A DNA stretch of 64,000 nucleotides, taken from NCBI RefSeq assembly GCF_008831285.2, contig NC_045138.2, positions 2,890,143-2,954,142 of the forward strand. Direction: 5' to 3'. The position numbers were made by a program, and so were the translations under genes. How positions within the stretch are numbered: the stretch's first letter is position 1; each line of letters starts with the position of its first letter. Under the pieces are notes generated by a model. It was given only the letters and a program-made list of their open reading frames with translations. It had not been told where the DNA came from and made no database searches. This DNA is from Nymphaea colorata. Lineage: Eukaryota; Streptophyta; Magnoliopsida; Nymphaeales; Nymphaeaceae. Of the stretch, positions 38,501 to 51,101 are shown piece by piece.

Positions 38501-40100
38501 AAAAAGTACTCTAGTCAACTTACGCACTACATAAAACTGACTCAAAATAAGCATGGCCATAAATGAAATAATGAACATGGGTCTCAAAGTCTAAATACTC
38601 TAAACCAGGTTGACACTCAACAAGACCAAACCTCAACTAAAATGATCTAAAGAGAATTAGTATTCCCTCATATACTCACCAATCAGGAATATAGCAAAAG
38701 ACGTCAAGTTTTGTTTGCAAAGAATTGAACTTTGAAATGGCTTGTTATTTTCAAATTTTTGCCCCTAAGCTTTTAGTGCATGTTGTGGGAAAAGACGCAA
38801 CCTTCTTTTACCTGAAGCATTCGATGAAGTATTAGGATTGGGAATCACACCGATGCTATCAAATCTCAAAAAGGGATTTCTTTCCATTTTCAAGGTGTGA
38901 GCATAAAGAAATTGTTCTCTGCTTCATAGGAAACCAAAGAAAAGGAGTAGATATTAACCTCGAATCATTCATCCACAAAGGATCTGCAATCAATGCTAGA
39001 GACTTCAGCTTTCATGTCCTTCATCCCTTGGCAGACACTTTTTCTTTCTTGCTTTCCTTTGTCATTGATTTTCTTTTGTTTTTTCTTGCTTTTTTTTTTT
39101 TTGCTTGGCTTCTTTGTCATTTAGATTTTTTTTTTTGGGCCGACCTTTACCTTTGAGGGAAATACCTCACCACCCCAAAGGCTACTACAGAACGCCATCT
39201 CTTTGATGGTTTTGTGTAGCTTTGTCACGTGTCATACTCACTTCAACCTATGAGTTTTAACGAGACAAAATGTTCATAGGTTGTTATCATCGTGGAATAT
39301 ACATAAATCACCTTTATGCATACCCAGTACTCTCGATTACTAACCCAGCGAAACAACTACACTCGCCCTGAGCCCATCTCTCAACACTCATTTTGCTACT
39401 TGCCAAGGTTTCAAAGAACCCTCGGGCTTCCACCTCTTCGCACTTTCATGTTTGATTTTTGCATATGTTTGATTGCAAAGGCGAATAACATTTCCTAATC
39501 CTTGAGCTCCTCGACATCACTGAACCCATCTTCATAGCTCATACAAAGAATCTTTGAATCTTTCTAGTCTTCTCCTTCAATTGACTGATAGCAACGGCTT
39601 GAAACCTCCTCCTTGACCCTCAAAGGAATACCTAAGACAAATCGAAAGTACATAGTAGCAGCAAAATTCCTTTTCAAAAATAGTTGATTTATTAAAACTT
39701 CTTAACGTCAAGTGATATATTACCTAGATTGTGTTCCATTTTCCTTTGGGAAGAGTACGTTTATAAAACCAAGTGACCTATGGTTGGAAGAAGAGAAATG
39801 ACTAGGATGGTTTTTGCAAACTAAACATCACAAGAAAGCTTCCAAAGGGACTCCTCCTTTGTCATGGTGAGGGATTGGAATCACGGGGATGAACCAAAAT
39901 CTTATGTGCCTGAAAGTGACAAAACGTAAATAGGAACTAAAGATGTTGGACCACTCAACTGCAAAAGGGTAGGTTAAAAAACGGTAAAAATCTTGTTTGT
40001 TTAAGAAGTCTATGCACACGTTTTTTTGTTGAAAGTTGAAACCATCATGTGGTTGAGTGCTAACAATCAGTTTAGAAAACAAAAACTGTTCGTTATTTTC
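35500..40100. other. Non-coding DNA, A/C-rich on the + strand
   Basis: A 4.6-kb stretch rich in A and C, with a (GA)n tract at about 35852-35869 and homopolymer T at about 39090-39140. No reading frame shows a known domain. It resembles intron or old repeat sequence. Confidence 0.45.
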
Positions 40101-40126
40101 TGCTTAAATGGGTGTTTCTTCCTGCA

Positions 40127-40238
40127 GTATTGGATGCAGCATCAAGTGGCACCCATGAAATCTGTAGATGATGGGATGCAGTATCAAGTGGCCATGAAAG
40201 CTGTAGCTGATGTTCCAAACTTTTGGATGACGCAATAG
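40127..40238 (+). other. Possible terminal exon with internal duplication
   Basis: After an acceptor-like 'ttcttcctgcag' the + strand is open for 37 codons to a TAG. It contains two imperfect copies of a block reading 'gatgcag(c/t)atcaagtggc' then 'catgaaa' and 'ctgtag'. No homology is recognised and no upstream exon could be linked, so it may be non-coding. Confidence 0.25.
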
Positions 40239-40983
40239 CATCTAGTTAGCTTCCCTTTGCTGTGGTATGAATTTTCTGTCCACTGCTCGAGCATTCCTCG
40301 GGCCTGTGCTCTCTGGTTTGATTATCTTGTTGCTTGTTCAAGCGAAAGAAACATCCTACAGTGCAGTTTAAGTGGACGAGATCATATTAATGGTCTTCGC
40401 CTTGCCAGGATTGCAGAGTTATGGTTTAACAAGGAGTATAGTATGTAGTTAACTATAGTAAAATAGTTCTATTATTACGTGGGTTGCTGGACTCCTGAAT
40501 CTTGAAAGTTCTGCCCATGTCATGCTTTTAGTACTTGTAATTGAAAGCCGGCTTGGTTTTAATTGTGAATAGGTAGAAGAAACACCGCACCGCAAAATAC
40601 AACATTTTTTTCTCGTTGGATGAATACAAGCCATGCAGCTGTAGAGGGTGAGAGAGAGAAAGGGAGAGAGAGATTTCATTTGAGATGAAATAATGCTGCT
40701 ATGCTCTTTATCAAATGGAGGGGCTATCCGCTTGAATGCTAAAACGTGTGGGGCCTGCAGAATATTTTTCTGTTACTCAGACATGATGAAAATCTTGAGA
40801 TAAGTTCTCTTGTTAGATAGACAGTTTTTTCTTCTTTAGAAAGGACTTTTTATATCTCTTTAAAGAACATAGAAAAGACTAACTCATGGAGCCAGAGATC
40901 TGAGTGGGCACTGGGTACTCATGTCTTAATGATATGGGCATTAAAGTAGGTGTTTTTAAAGCCAATATAAGATAGCACGTCAT

Positions 40984-41015
40984 GCATATGCACATGCATG
41001 TGTATGTGCATATGC
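40984..41015. repeat. Perfect 12-bp inverted repeat (hairpin)
   Basis: 'gcatatgcacat' and 'atgtgcatatgc' are exact reverse complements separated by 8 bases. The wider sequence is ATGC-rich. Confidence 0.85.
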
Positions 41016-41923
41016 TTATGTGGATTGAGTCACTATTCATGATAGCGACAACAAAAAAAGAAAAAAAAAAAACGAATGATTAATAAAATGACAACGATAT
41101 TGGGTTGAATGGTATTTATCTAACTTTCCGGACAATTGGTGTGAAGGCCTCTTCATTCCTTCTGCTTCTGGGGTCATGGGCTGCATTATCATCAATGATG
41201 GCAGCGGCACACTCTTCAAGTTAGGTTTTGCGCTTCACCACTCAACCACTTCAAATTAGGCACTGCCCTGCGCTTTTAAGTCCAGAAATCGCACCTACAT
41301 CTTTGAACCCACGGTTTAAATTAAATCGTCATTTTTGAAGGAACAAAAAATTCCCCATAGTTTTACGTTTAACCTTACGGTTCATAGTTTATAGCCATAG
41401 TACCTCACTTACAGTTCATGAAGGCGCAGGGATGTGAACACGCTTTTCTCCACTCCACCATCTTAGAATATGACAAACAGCTTCCATCGACTCTCTAGAG
41501 AATATTGTCACAGCTATATCTATGACACTGCAATAGAATCCTGGTGATTCAAAGAATTATACCTAGTTTTTATATTAGTATTCCAAGTCCATATTATCTC
41601 TGAGAAAAACCAACAATTTTTTCAATGTAGATCGTTGAGAAGGCATTCATTCTAGAAATAACAACCAAGAAGGGCCTCTGCTTTCATGGCACCATCCTCG
41701 ATCATTAGCAACTTGTCTAGTTATGAGACTGCAGCAGCAGGAAGCTCTGTCTCAGAAGGGAGAAGCCACTGTTGGCGTGAGAGAACTGATTGCATTTCTT
41801 TCATCTGTCATACTTATGCTTGCCTCCTGCACAGTGCAAAAGAAACTACTGCAAGAAGAAGTTGATCATGCATGATGAAATGAATTTCTTGAAAAGTGGC
41901 AAGAAATACATGTGATTCAAGCC

Positions 41924-42330
41924 TCAGAGAACGGGAGGTGAAGAGATGGCAACACCAGCTATATTAATGCCCTTCATGCCAAACTCAGCAACTCTGCCAT
42001 ATGCCAATCCATCTTGAGACTGTCATAAGAAATCCATATCATATTCCATCTTCCTCCAAGGTTAGAAACTAAAATGACTCTAACAACCCCTTCCCTGTCC
42101 TCTAAACGACCTGTCAAGACTTCAAAAGGCTTTCTTACGCTCTCAAGCAAACTGTGTGGTGTTCTTCCGAACAATTTCCACTTTCTCCCATCCAGGTTTA
42201 ATCCCCAAATCTCAATTTCTTTTATAACTCTTGATCTACCATCAATTGAAGCCCATGAATATTGTATTTCATTTGGAATAAGATAAATCAAGCCAGTTCT
42301 AAAGTAATGAGAAGAACTGGCCCTTACCTA
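41924..42330 (-). pseudogene. Unidentified protein C-terminal fragment, frameshifted
   Basis: The minus strand is open from about 42330 for over 110 codons and reads like real protein: SSHYFRTGLIYLIPNEIQYS, EIWGLNLDGRKWKLFGRTP, EDREGVVRVILVSNLGG and WNMIWISYDSLKMDWHMAEL. It stops at 41974, but a neighbouring frame continues as FGMKGINIAGVAISSPPVL to a TGA at 41924, suggesting a one-base shift. The Trp-rich pattern resembles beta-propeller or F-box-associated tails, but I do not recognise the family. No ATG is seen; an upstream exon would be needed. Confidence 0.4.
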
Positions 42331-42802
42331 TTTGAAAAGAGAAAACAAATCACTTTGAAGCATATCTTGAAGCCTACATTTTTCAAATGGAAAAAAATAC
42401 CATTCTGAAGTTATTTCTTTGGAATAACAAAAGAAAATAATTTCCTTTTAAAAGAACACAAATTTTTTTGGTAAGTTTCCCATCGAAATATTTTTCTCAA
42501 CTTTTATATGGATAAAAGCTTTTGCCACCATTGCAGCGGCCCTCAGTCTCACATGAAAATTTGAAAAAAGAAAATTGGACATTTCTTCGTTGGAGAATAG
42601 TTGGCTCTTCTAGGCGTTTAAATATACACAGGGTGCCACCAGTACCATTGACCCAAATGGTACTGACCCAAACAGTAAACTGGACCAGTCTGGGCTTGCT
42701 GTTTGAGATGCATTATCACTAGGTGTGACGTGACTGTGCCCATATGAGGGCCATGTGCGTTGCCAGTATAAGTTTGTTGGTTACGGTTTCCTAGCAGGCA
42801 AA

Positions 42803-42803
<1 letters not shown>

Positions 42804-42874
<71 letters not shown>
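42804..42874. repeat. (AT)n-(AG)n compound microsatellite
   Basis: About 40 bp of AT followed by about 30 bp of AG. Confidence 0.95.
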
Positions 42875-42876
<2 letters not shown>

Positions 42877-43815
42877 TCTGAGGGGTTGAAGTGGACTTAT
42901 GAACATCCTTTAAGGGAGTTGTCATGCTTGCCGCATAGAAAGTAATGACAGGATTTGCACATCTTTTTTCGCATCTCCAATAAATGATACATAGAGAAAT
43001 ACAAGCATTTTTTTACATATATCTATAAGTGGATTTCCCTCAACACAACAATTAAGCTAAGGAATTATCTATTTTTCACAAATATACTTACTTTTCTTGC
43101 ACAGCTTTCTAGCACTAATAAAAATTCAGAGAAGCATTTCCAATTTTGGTATTAACAAAACTAAGCTAATTCAAATAAAATCAAGCTGCCCTAACAACTT
43201 TGACTTAAAGAGGTCAAGAGTTAGACTCCCGACATGCAAAATTTAGTCAATTTAATTAATGAGTGTCTACCTAAACCTCAATAGAAGACTTAAAAAAAAA
43301 ATAGAGAAAACAATAAAAAGGCATAGGATTAGGAACCTCTCATATGCTTCATCATGGGAAATATAAAAGAAATGAATTGGTGCCCAAAATCCACCATGAA
43401 TCTCTCTCAAGAACACACGGAACGTCATTTGGGTAGCGTTCAGAGGAATGACGATCGATATTCCCGTTTATGAGTATCATGAAAGAGCAGTCCAATGTCG
43501 ATCGTCGCGTTTGAAGCACAAAATTCTACATGTTTACTTGTTTGACTGCCAAAAGGATGATCTTAAATCCAGCGGGATGAATTTTTAATTGTTGTTATTA
43601 TATTGTTAATTATTGTTGTTTTCTTGGCGACAGGTTTTTGGTCAGCTCAGCTGTTGCTAGATGAGTGAGGAAACAAGCTCACGTGAATTTATGATTTTTC
43701 TTTTTTTTTTTCCGGAATTTCTTTGGTTTCATTGAATTTTGTGTGTCCTTGACCGACCTTATCCTATTTGTTTGTCAAAAAGATAGCGACAACATAATAC
43801 ATACTCAATTCAAAA

Positions 43816-43817
<2 letters not shown>

Positions 43818-43912
<95 letters not shown>
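43818..43912. repeat. (AT)n-(GA)n compound microsatellite
   Basis: About 75 bp of AT followed by about 20 bp of GA, the same arrangement as the 42804 array. Confidence 0.95.
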
Positions 43913-43913
<1 letters not shown>

Positions 43914-44102
43914 TGAATGACTGGCTATTCAAAGTCATTCAACCAATTTGAAACATATAGATATTTAAAAAAAATAAAAAAGAAAAAGTCTAAAATATAT
44001 TAAATGACAAAAATATCCATAATTTTTTTCTTTGATTTACTGTTTATCGTTTATATCGATGACCCTAATTAAATGGCTAGATGACTCTAAAAAACCAGAG
44101 TT

Positions 44103-44241
<139 letters not shown>

Positions 44242-44456
44242 AGATTGATAGGTACTTGACACTTAGATGCATGACCTATAAGGCATCATATTGGTTATTT
44301 ATTTTTTCAAGATGGAAGACTCGCAGAAAATCAAAGAAAAAAATTGTTAGTTAATGTTATATGACTAAAATAAATATTCTTTCTCATTAATTTTTTTTTT
44401 TAACCTTTCACCCTGAAAAGATCGACTGTTAAGATAATTAGTTATAAACCAATTTC

Positions 44457-44459
<3 letters not shown>

Positions 44460-44513
<54 letters not shown>

Positions 44514-44522
44514 CTGTGTGTG
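44460..44522. repeat. (AT)n-(GT)n compound microsatellite
   Basis: AT then GT, again with a single CT interruption in the GT part, like the array 260 bp upstream. Confidence 0.95.
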
Positions 44523-45017
44523 AAGTCTGTCACCAAAAACATTATAAACTTGCTAATGTTGCCCCTATAATAATGGTATTTAATCTACTGTTTTTTAATT
44601 TTTACTCATTTGATAGCATCTGGCATCTAGCATATTTAATATATATGATATTTTGTATGTGTGCATCATAACGTTTAAGTTGTTTTTCACAAACATAATT
44701 ATATAAATAAGTAAAAGACATTAAATATATTATTAAAAAGTTAAAATTCTGACGTATGAATCAAATTATACGAGTTGGGAATCTTAAATCAATATTTTTA
44801 AAAAAAAATTATAAAATCTAATGTATATATTGATCGGAGGATTTTCTTGGATTAATATTTTTTTTTTTTTAAGGTGCTATTGTGATGGTACTAAGGGGTA
44901 TTGAGTTAGGTTGAGCCTTTGAGAGTTACTAGTTGGTAGCTAATGTGGTAAAGTTTTTACCCTTTTTTTTCTCTCTCTCTCTCTTTCTTACCTAATGGTC
45001 TTGGTTTGTTTGTCGTG

Positions 45018-45280
45018 ATAGGTTTGGGAAGAGCGCAACAACCGAATGTTCAAAAACTCGACAACGAGTGTTACTTCTATCAGATGCATTGTGAAGGCAG
45101 ATGTCCACTTCATGCTTTGCATTGGCCGCATGATGTCTTCTTCTTTTGATTATTTCTTTCTCTTTCCTCCTCCTCTTGCTTTTGTCCTTGTTATGGTTAC
45201 TGTTCTTTATAATTTTTTTGTCCTTGCTTTGTTTGCTAATTTTTTCTTACGTCCCTTTTATTTTCCTTTATGCTTTGGTT
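45018..45280 (+). pseudogene. LINE (L1-type) reverse-transcriptase C-terminal tail
   Basis: The + strand reads VWEERNNRMFKNSTTSVTSI, the typical end of plant LINE polyproteins after the zf-RVT domain. A long hydrophobic, phenylalanine-rich stretch follows to a TGA at 45280. No upstream RT domain is present, so this is a 3' fragment. Confidence 0.6.
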
Positions 45281-45297
45281 GATTGGTGATGTGACAG

Positions 45298-45470
45298 AGG
45301 CAGACGCAAAAATTTTTCATGAAGAAGGCCAAATTAAAGCTTTAAAATTTTGAAATGGTTTGAAATATCGTTTTTCAAAATTTTTATACAAAACAAGTGA
45401 AATCTTCTATGTAAATTAAAAAAATTATAAGGTGGGGTTACGGCCCATGCAAGCCCCTTTGGCTCGAACC
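45298..45470 (+). repeat. Dispersed repeat family B, copy 2
   Basis: Blocks 'aaggccaaattaaagcttta', 'ttgaaatatcgtttttcaa' and 'ggtggggttacggccca' followed by 'ggctcgaacct' match the order at 1795-1962. Confidence 0.4.
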
Positions 45471-46044
45471 TTGATGCCTAGTCTCCAAAGTTTTGTCGTT
45501 AGTAAATTTCTTTGTCAGTTCTTTCTTTCTCTCTCTAGCTATTTTGAGCACCATAATGAAGATTAAGCATTATAATTGAGATCGTTGTCGTAAATTAAAT
45601 GCATCACGTTGTTATCAATTTGAAGATAACATAAAAAAAGATGATTAAAACTGTAGAGCAGCTAAGAGATTGCGATTAATCTATTTGATCTTCTTTTGTC
45701 TTGAGCTAATTAATTATGTATTATTTCCTAAGTTGATTATCATTTATACTAAAAACATTTGGATTTTTTTCGGGAATATCATGAAAGTTGAAAAAACTGT
45801 CATTCAAACACATTTTTAATTTCTGAGCCTAGAATCCGCGGGCGCCAATGGTAAAAAAAACCAACATAAATTAATGTGATGTGTAGGATTTATTGAATAA
45901 AAATAAGTTTTAAAATAATATAAAAAATCACGTCAGCACTTCAGTGTTCAAAGTAGCAACTGGATTTGAATAGGATCCGTGTAGAACTAATACAAAAGTT
46001 TAATTTCTCTTTAGGTTTGGGTGGTTGAGTTTCACAACGAAAAC

Positions 46045-46220
46045 ACTAGGGATGTCGATGGTGCAAACATAATCTACTGTTTGATTCATTTTCAGATTCG
46101 ACTACTAAGCTTTTGTAAGAAAATTTTAGATTGGTTTAGTAAATTGGATATGGATTTGTTGTATGATTTTCTTTTCAATTTGGACTGGATATCCAATTTC
46201 AATGAAGAGCTCCAGGTCTT
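46045..46220. repeat. Family D-like fragment
   Basis: Starts 'actagggatgtcgatggtgc' and continues with 'gtttgattcattttcagatt' and 'aattggatatggatttg'. It resembles the left half of the 48838 element; no matching right end is seen. Confidence 0.35.
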
Positions 46221-46254
46221 TTTTTTTTTTTGGAATGATAAATTGTAAGCCGAT

Positions 46255-46700
46255 TCGATAAAAAGTTGTGCTCGGGCCAGCCCGATACATAAAAAAATTA
46301 GTTAGAAGGATACTTGTTTAAACAAACTCAAATCTGATGGAGCACTTATTTATATATATATATATTTAAGATTTTTATTTAAATGTAGCTACGCCATTTT
46401 GGCCCAACACCTAAAACATAGGCTCGAGCCTGGCTTGACACCTGAAATCTGGGCCCAAGTTTGAGCCCGAGTCGAGCCCGATCAATTTAAATTATAAAAT
46501 ATAAATTTTAATATAAAATAATATATAAATATTAAAAATCTAATAAAATATAATAATTAAAAATTAAAAATAATAAAATATATATTAAAAATTATTATCG
46601 GGTGAACTTATTGGGCCCATTTGACCAGTTGGAGCCTTCTGGTGCCTTGGGCTCAAACGAACCCGAGTTAGGAGAGTATCAGTACCCACGACCCACGAGG
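46255..46700. repeat. GC-ended, AT-core repeat (family C), nested copy
   Basis: GC-rich arms with 'ctcgggccagcccgatac', 'gggcccaagtttgagcccga' and 'ggcccatttgaccagttgga' surround a core of about 130 bp made almost only of A and T. The left part seems to hold a second, incomplete arm. Confidence 0.5.
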
Positions 46701-47389
46701 TCCCAGTCTTAATCAATTGTGAACCTCCTACTCAATAAAAAATAAAAAACATATGTTGTTAAATTATAGAATCCAAATTTCTATAGGATTTCCAGCCAAC
46801 CGTTTTGAGGCAGCTGCCATCATGGCTGGGTAAGCATAAGATGAGCTGCAAATAGGTCACATCTGGTTTGAGCGTCTTGTCATTTTCAATCACTAAGCAT
46901 TTAGCTGTCGTCGATTCAACCCATATAAAACTTTATCTGATTTTATATTCATGCACTTTAACACAGACAAGATGGTCACTAACTCTCTAGTTTTAGATAA
47001 TGTATTCTCATGTTTTAGATAACAGAGAAAGAGATTAACATTCAAACTGTGACACATTTAGGAGATTGCAGTCGTCTTATTTTATTTAACTTTCCCTTTG
47101 GTGGTATGAATTATCAAATCCATTTTGTCTTAAGCTAATTAATTCCACATTATAATTTAGTTAGTTGGTTAAGGTTCATAATAAAAAAATTGGATCTTTT
47201 CTTATGAAAGTATCATGGAAGATGCATCTAGAACTAAATCTGAGAAAGTCTTTGAAGATGTTTAAATTCAGAAAACAAGGGTTCTGTTGAAGTCAATGGC
47301 ATCGAAGGAAGAACTAGATGTGGTATGCTAAATCCTTTGTAGGACGGCAGACCGCTCGTCATGTGTGTGTGGATATCAAGTGGAGCTAA

Positions 47390-47700
47390 GCCTGGGCGTT
47401 GGATCGTGTACCCAGTACTTGGCTCGACTTGGGCTCGAAAAAAAGGCATCGGATTGACCCCATAATTTAGTGGACTAGCCCGGGTAGGCCAGACTAAGCC
47501 CGGTTCGACCCGATAAGATTTTTTTTTAATATTTAATTTTATTGATTTTTATATATTATAATATTTTATTACGATTAATTATTTATATATATTATTTTAT
47601 ATTAATATACATATTTTTTAGTTTTAATCGGGCCAGGATCAGGCTCGAGTTTTAAGTGCCGGGTCGGCCCAATAAGCAGGCTTAGGTGGAGCCAGTAATT
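47390..47700. repeat. GC-ended, AT-core repeat (family C)
   Basis: The left arm runs from 'ctaagcctgggcgttg' to 'cccggttcgacccgataaga', the core is nearly pure AT, and the right arm runs from 'ttaatcgggccaggatcagg' to 'gcaggcttagg'. The 'aagcctg' and 'caggctta' ends are inverted. Confidence 0.5.
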
Positions 47701-48164
47701 TTTCGTTGCACAGATCAAGCTATAGTTTCACAATTTTAATAGGAGCTGTAATAAAAACTTTCAGAATTTTTATATATGCTAAACTAAAATTTTTAAAATT
47801 TACATATAAATTTTTCCTTGTGCAAAGTGGTTGTTGTCATTAGTATTCAGTTGAGCTCTGTTGCTTAGATAAAGACAGAAGAGGTTAATTGCAACAAAAC
47901 TTGTGATCACATTCACTGTTTCACTCACACATTGGTTATATTGCTTGGATGTACAATGAATCCAACCAATTTGAACTCGACTTGACTCGTGTCTTCTCTG
48001 TTTGTTAATCTTTGTATGCTGATAAATTCTTTTTTATGAATTTTTAACACTCTTTCCATGGTTTCATTTTCATTAAAAAAAAAAGAATCAAGTAACACAT
48101 GCTTAAATGAATTGAGCCAAACAATACATAACCCAACCAAACTCGAGTTGAACTTAAGGCTGGG

Positions 48165-48278
48165 TGTCAAAACAGGTACCTAGCCTGACTCGGGCCCGAA
48201 AAAAGCCATCGGGGCCAGCTCGGGTGGGCCTGTCTAAGCTTTGTTTGACTCGATAAGATTTTTTAATATTAATTTCAT

Positions 48279-48336
<58 letters not shown>

Positions 48337-48560
48337 TTATTACAATTATTTATATTTATATAATATTTTACATAAAAAACAAATTTTTAATTTTATCGGG
48401 CAGAGCTGAACTGGGTTCGAGCTTGGGTTTTGGGTGTTGGGCCAAGCCCGAGGCCGGGTTTCGGGTGTTAGGCCAGGTCCAGGCCTGGGTTTTGGGTATC
48501 AGATGGACCCCAGCCCGACTCCTTATCGAGCCGGGCCGAACCGATTCCCAGGTCTAACTG
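48165..48560. repeat. GC-ended, AT-core repeat (family C) with (AT)n expansion
   Basis: Arms 'cctagcctgactcgggcccg' and 'gagccgggccgaaccgattc' flank an AT core that includes an (AT)n array at 48281-48330. Its 'cgataagattttttaatatt' junction matches the 47390 copy. Confidence 0.5.
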
Positions 48561-48837
48561 AACTCCAGCCGAGATCCGCTCACTCGTAACTTCCTGCATA
48601 ATCTGCCATTCACTTGACTCCTATAAAAGAAAACAAATAAGTGTACCAGAATATTTATGCACTAAATTTCCCACTAGTTAACAGTTAAAGACGATTATTT
48701 AGAGTGTAGTTAGGATATGGACAAGATCCACAAGCATCCGGTGAAGTTTAAGTGCAGCACGAGGAGTATGGTGTGAGGGCATCAAATGGTTTGGATTTTT
48801 CCTCCAACGAGTGACCTGAATCTTTATATTGGGGTAT

Positions 48838-49118
48838 CGCTAGGGATGTCCACCCTAAGATACAATCTAACGTTTTGATTCATATGCAGATTTGACTGGT
48901 TGGATTTCATAAGAAAATCCAAGGAAAACTGGATGGAGGTTTGTTATTGTATTTCATACCCAATTTCGGTGGACACCTGAATCAGATTACATGGAAAAAT
49001 TTGGATAATTAGTATTTGTATACCTAAATCTGAATACGACTCTGATACTAATAAACAATACCAAATCAATTATGCTCATGTTATCTCTGATCCAAATATA
49101 ATTAGTTAATGTCCCTAA
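48838..49118. mobile_element. Miniature TIR element, family D-like
   Basis: Left end 'gctagggatgtccacc' and right end 'ttaatgtccctaagc' are inverted. The interior contains GATTC/GAATC words. About 280 bp, non-coding. Confidence 0.45.
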
Positions 49119-49299
49119 GCAGTGATTCTATTTCTTTCTATCAGAAATTTTCTAACTTTTATTGTCAAAAATAAAAAAAATATTTGAATACAGCAAAGTC
49201 TGCCACGGTCCATTGCCGTGGCGAACAAGCAAGTGGCCCCCACCATTTGAGAGATAAAAGGGTGCGAAGTTTTTCAACAGATATTCACTCACGTGCATG

Positions 49300-49654
49300 T
49301 TTGAGCCTCGAGAGAGAGAGAGAGAGAGAATCAATCCATCGTTGATCGAGAGAAAGAGAGGGAGAGAAGGAGGGCTCTGTTAGACCCAGGGAATTTGCGG
49401 ACTTCATTTTCACACTTCTTCTCTTCTCTTCTATTTTGCTGTTTGCAACTCTCGATTGCAGGTTTCTTCTTCTCGAGTTCTCATTTCTTCTTCGACCACA
49501 AAGGGAACTCCACAGGCGAGGGATGAAGATATATTGGTTCCATCCAATGAGCTAAAGGTTGAACATAAGGTCTATGATGGAGTTGATATCTGAATGCAAG
49601 TGAAACTTTTGGGGATAATACAGATAAGACTGTCCATGGCGTCATGTTAACAAG
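49300..49654 (+). other. Possible first exon or UTR of an unidentified transcript
   Basis: A (GA)n tract (49309-49329) and CTTCTTCTCTTC-rich leader are followed by 'tcgattgcag' and then a frame reading KGTPQARDEDILVPSNELKV to a TGA. It ends at a strong donor 'aacaaggtaagc' (cut after 49654). No downstream exon could be joined and the peptide family is not recognised, so it may be a decayed gene start. Confidence 0.3.
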
Positions 49655-50436
49655 GTAAGCTGAAACTTGAATATAGTGTAGGAGGCTTTGGTACAATGCC
49701 TAAAGAGTAGTTATCACAAATTATATAATGTATTCATTTGCTGGCCTTTAGTTACTCCTTTTGGTTATCTTTATGGCAGCTAGATTTTTTACTAGAATGT
49801 AATAAACTACTTTTTTAGTAGTCTAGTCACTAATCTAGGGTTACAACTACCGCTGCAACAGACATGCTTAAATTATTTAAGATGATGCCTTGCTCCTGTT
49901 CACCAGTATCCATCTAATTATTTACAATTTTATGTTCATGGTGCTGTCTAATGCAAATTCCTCACCCCTTGTAAATTATCACATATCTTAAAGTTTTCTC
50001 TGATCGTGTATTTCTAAGTATATTGTTATTCAAAATGAACTGTCACATCCACAATATCCTAAAATATAATCAAATGGCATCTTTTGTGGATACAATTATC
50101 TTTCAAAATCTCACATTTTCCCATAAATGATACGTCATTTGAGGCAATATTTTCTCTTTGGCTTAATATAATTTTATTGAAAAATACAACCTAAAAAAGA
50201 AAAGCATCTTCACCCCTAGGTGTAGTGAAAGAGATCGCAAAGATATATAGAGGCTCGAATAATAGCTTTGACCAATCCAGGAACAGAGAGAGAGAGAGAG
50301 AGATACCTCATACTATTTTCTATAGTTTCTCTTCTTCTTCTTTTATATAAATGCTTCTTCTATTGTTCTTTCATGCCTCTCTTCTTCAAAACTCATTCAT
50401 TATCAACTCTCTTTCATCTTGTTTTTTTTTCCTTTA

Positions 50437-50661
50437 GGTTGTGTTTGGTCGGAGGTTATTAAAAGACATGTTTTTAGAGATCTTCAATTTAAAACTGAGG
50501 ATCTTAATAGCATGAACTTCAAATTCATGCTACATGTTAAAAACCATGAATTTAAGATCGGATTTGTGGGAAGATGTCCGATCTTAAATCCATGGATTTG
50601 AGATATTTGAGTTTTCAGATCACCATGGATCTTAGATCTACGTTGAACCAAACACGACCTA
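50437..50661. mobile_element. Miniature TIR element (family E)
   Basis: Ends 'aggttgtgtttggtcgg' and 'gaaccaaacacgacct' are inverted. The interior has inverted 'catggattt/aaatccatg' and 'gatcttaaat' words. A second, left-truncated copy ends at 51101 with 'gaacaaacacaacct' and shares 'cgatcttaaatc(t/c)atggat'. Confidence 0.65.
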
Positions 50662-50954
50662 AAGGGAAAAAAACAAGATCTATGCTACATGTTTTAGTCT
50701 TACGCGTTCAATTCTGCACTTATGGTCTCAAGAATGCACTCTCCCATGCTTTAGTCTTGTTTTTTTTCTTGATCGATTTCAGGTTTGCACTTATTGTCTT
50801 AAGAATGCAGTTCTATTGCTAGTGCACATTTTCTTCTTTGCAAGTTCCATTCCGTGAACCTATGTCTTCTCCTTTATGTGGGCAGGCTTAAATTTACAAG
50901 ATGGTGATGCCTTGGCAAACCAATGTAGTAAAATAAAAGCAGCCCAAGAGGCAC

Positions 50955-51101
50955 AATCTCAGCAGCATGGATTAAAGATCCTTGCTACAAATTAAAAACC
51001 ATGGATTTAAGGTGTGACGGAAGGAGATCCGATCTTAAATCTATGGATTTGAGATCCTAACCACGGACCTGAGATTGAATGTGGAACAAACACAACCTCA
51101 T
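50955..51101. mobile_element. Miniature TIR element (family E), partial copy
   Basis: Right terminus and inner block match the 50437-50661 element. The left terminus is missing or too diverged to place. Confidence 0.45.
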
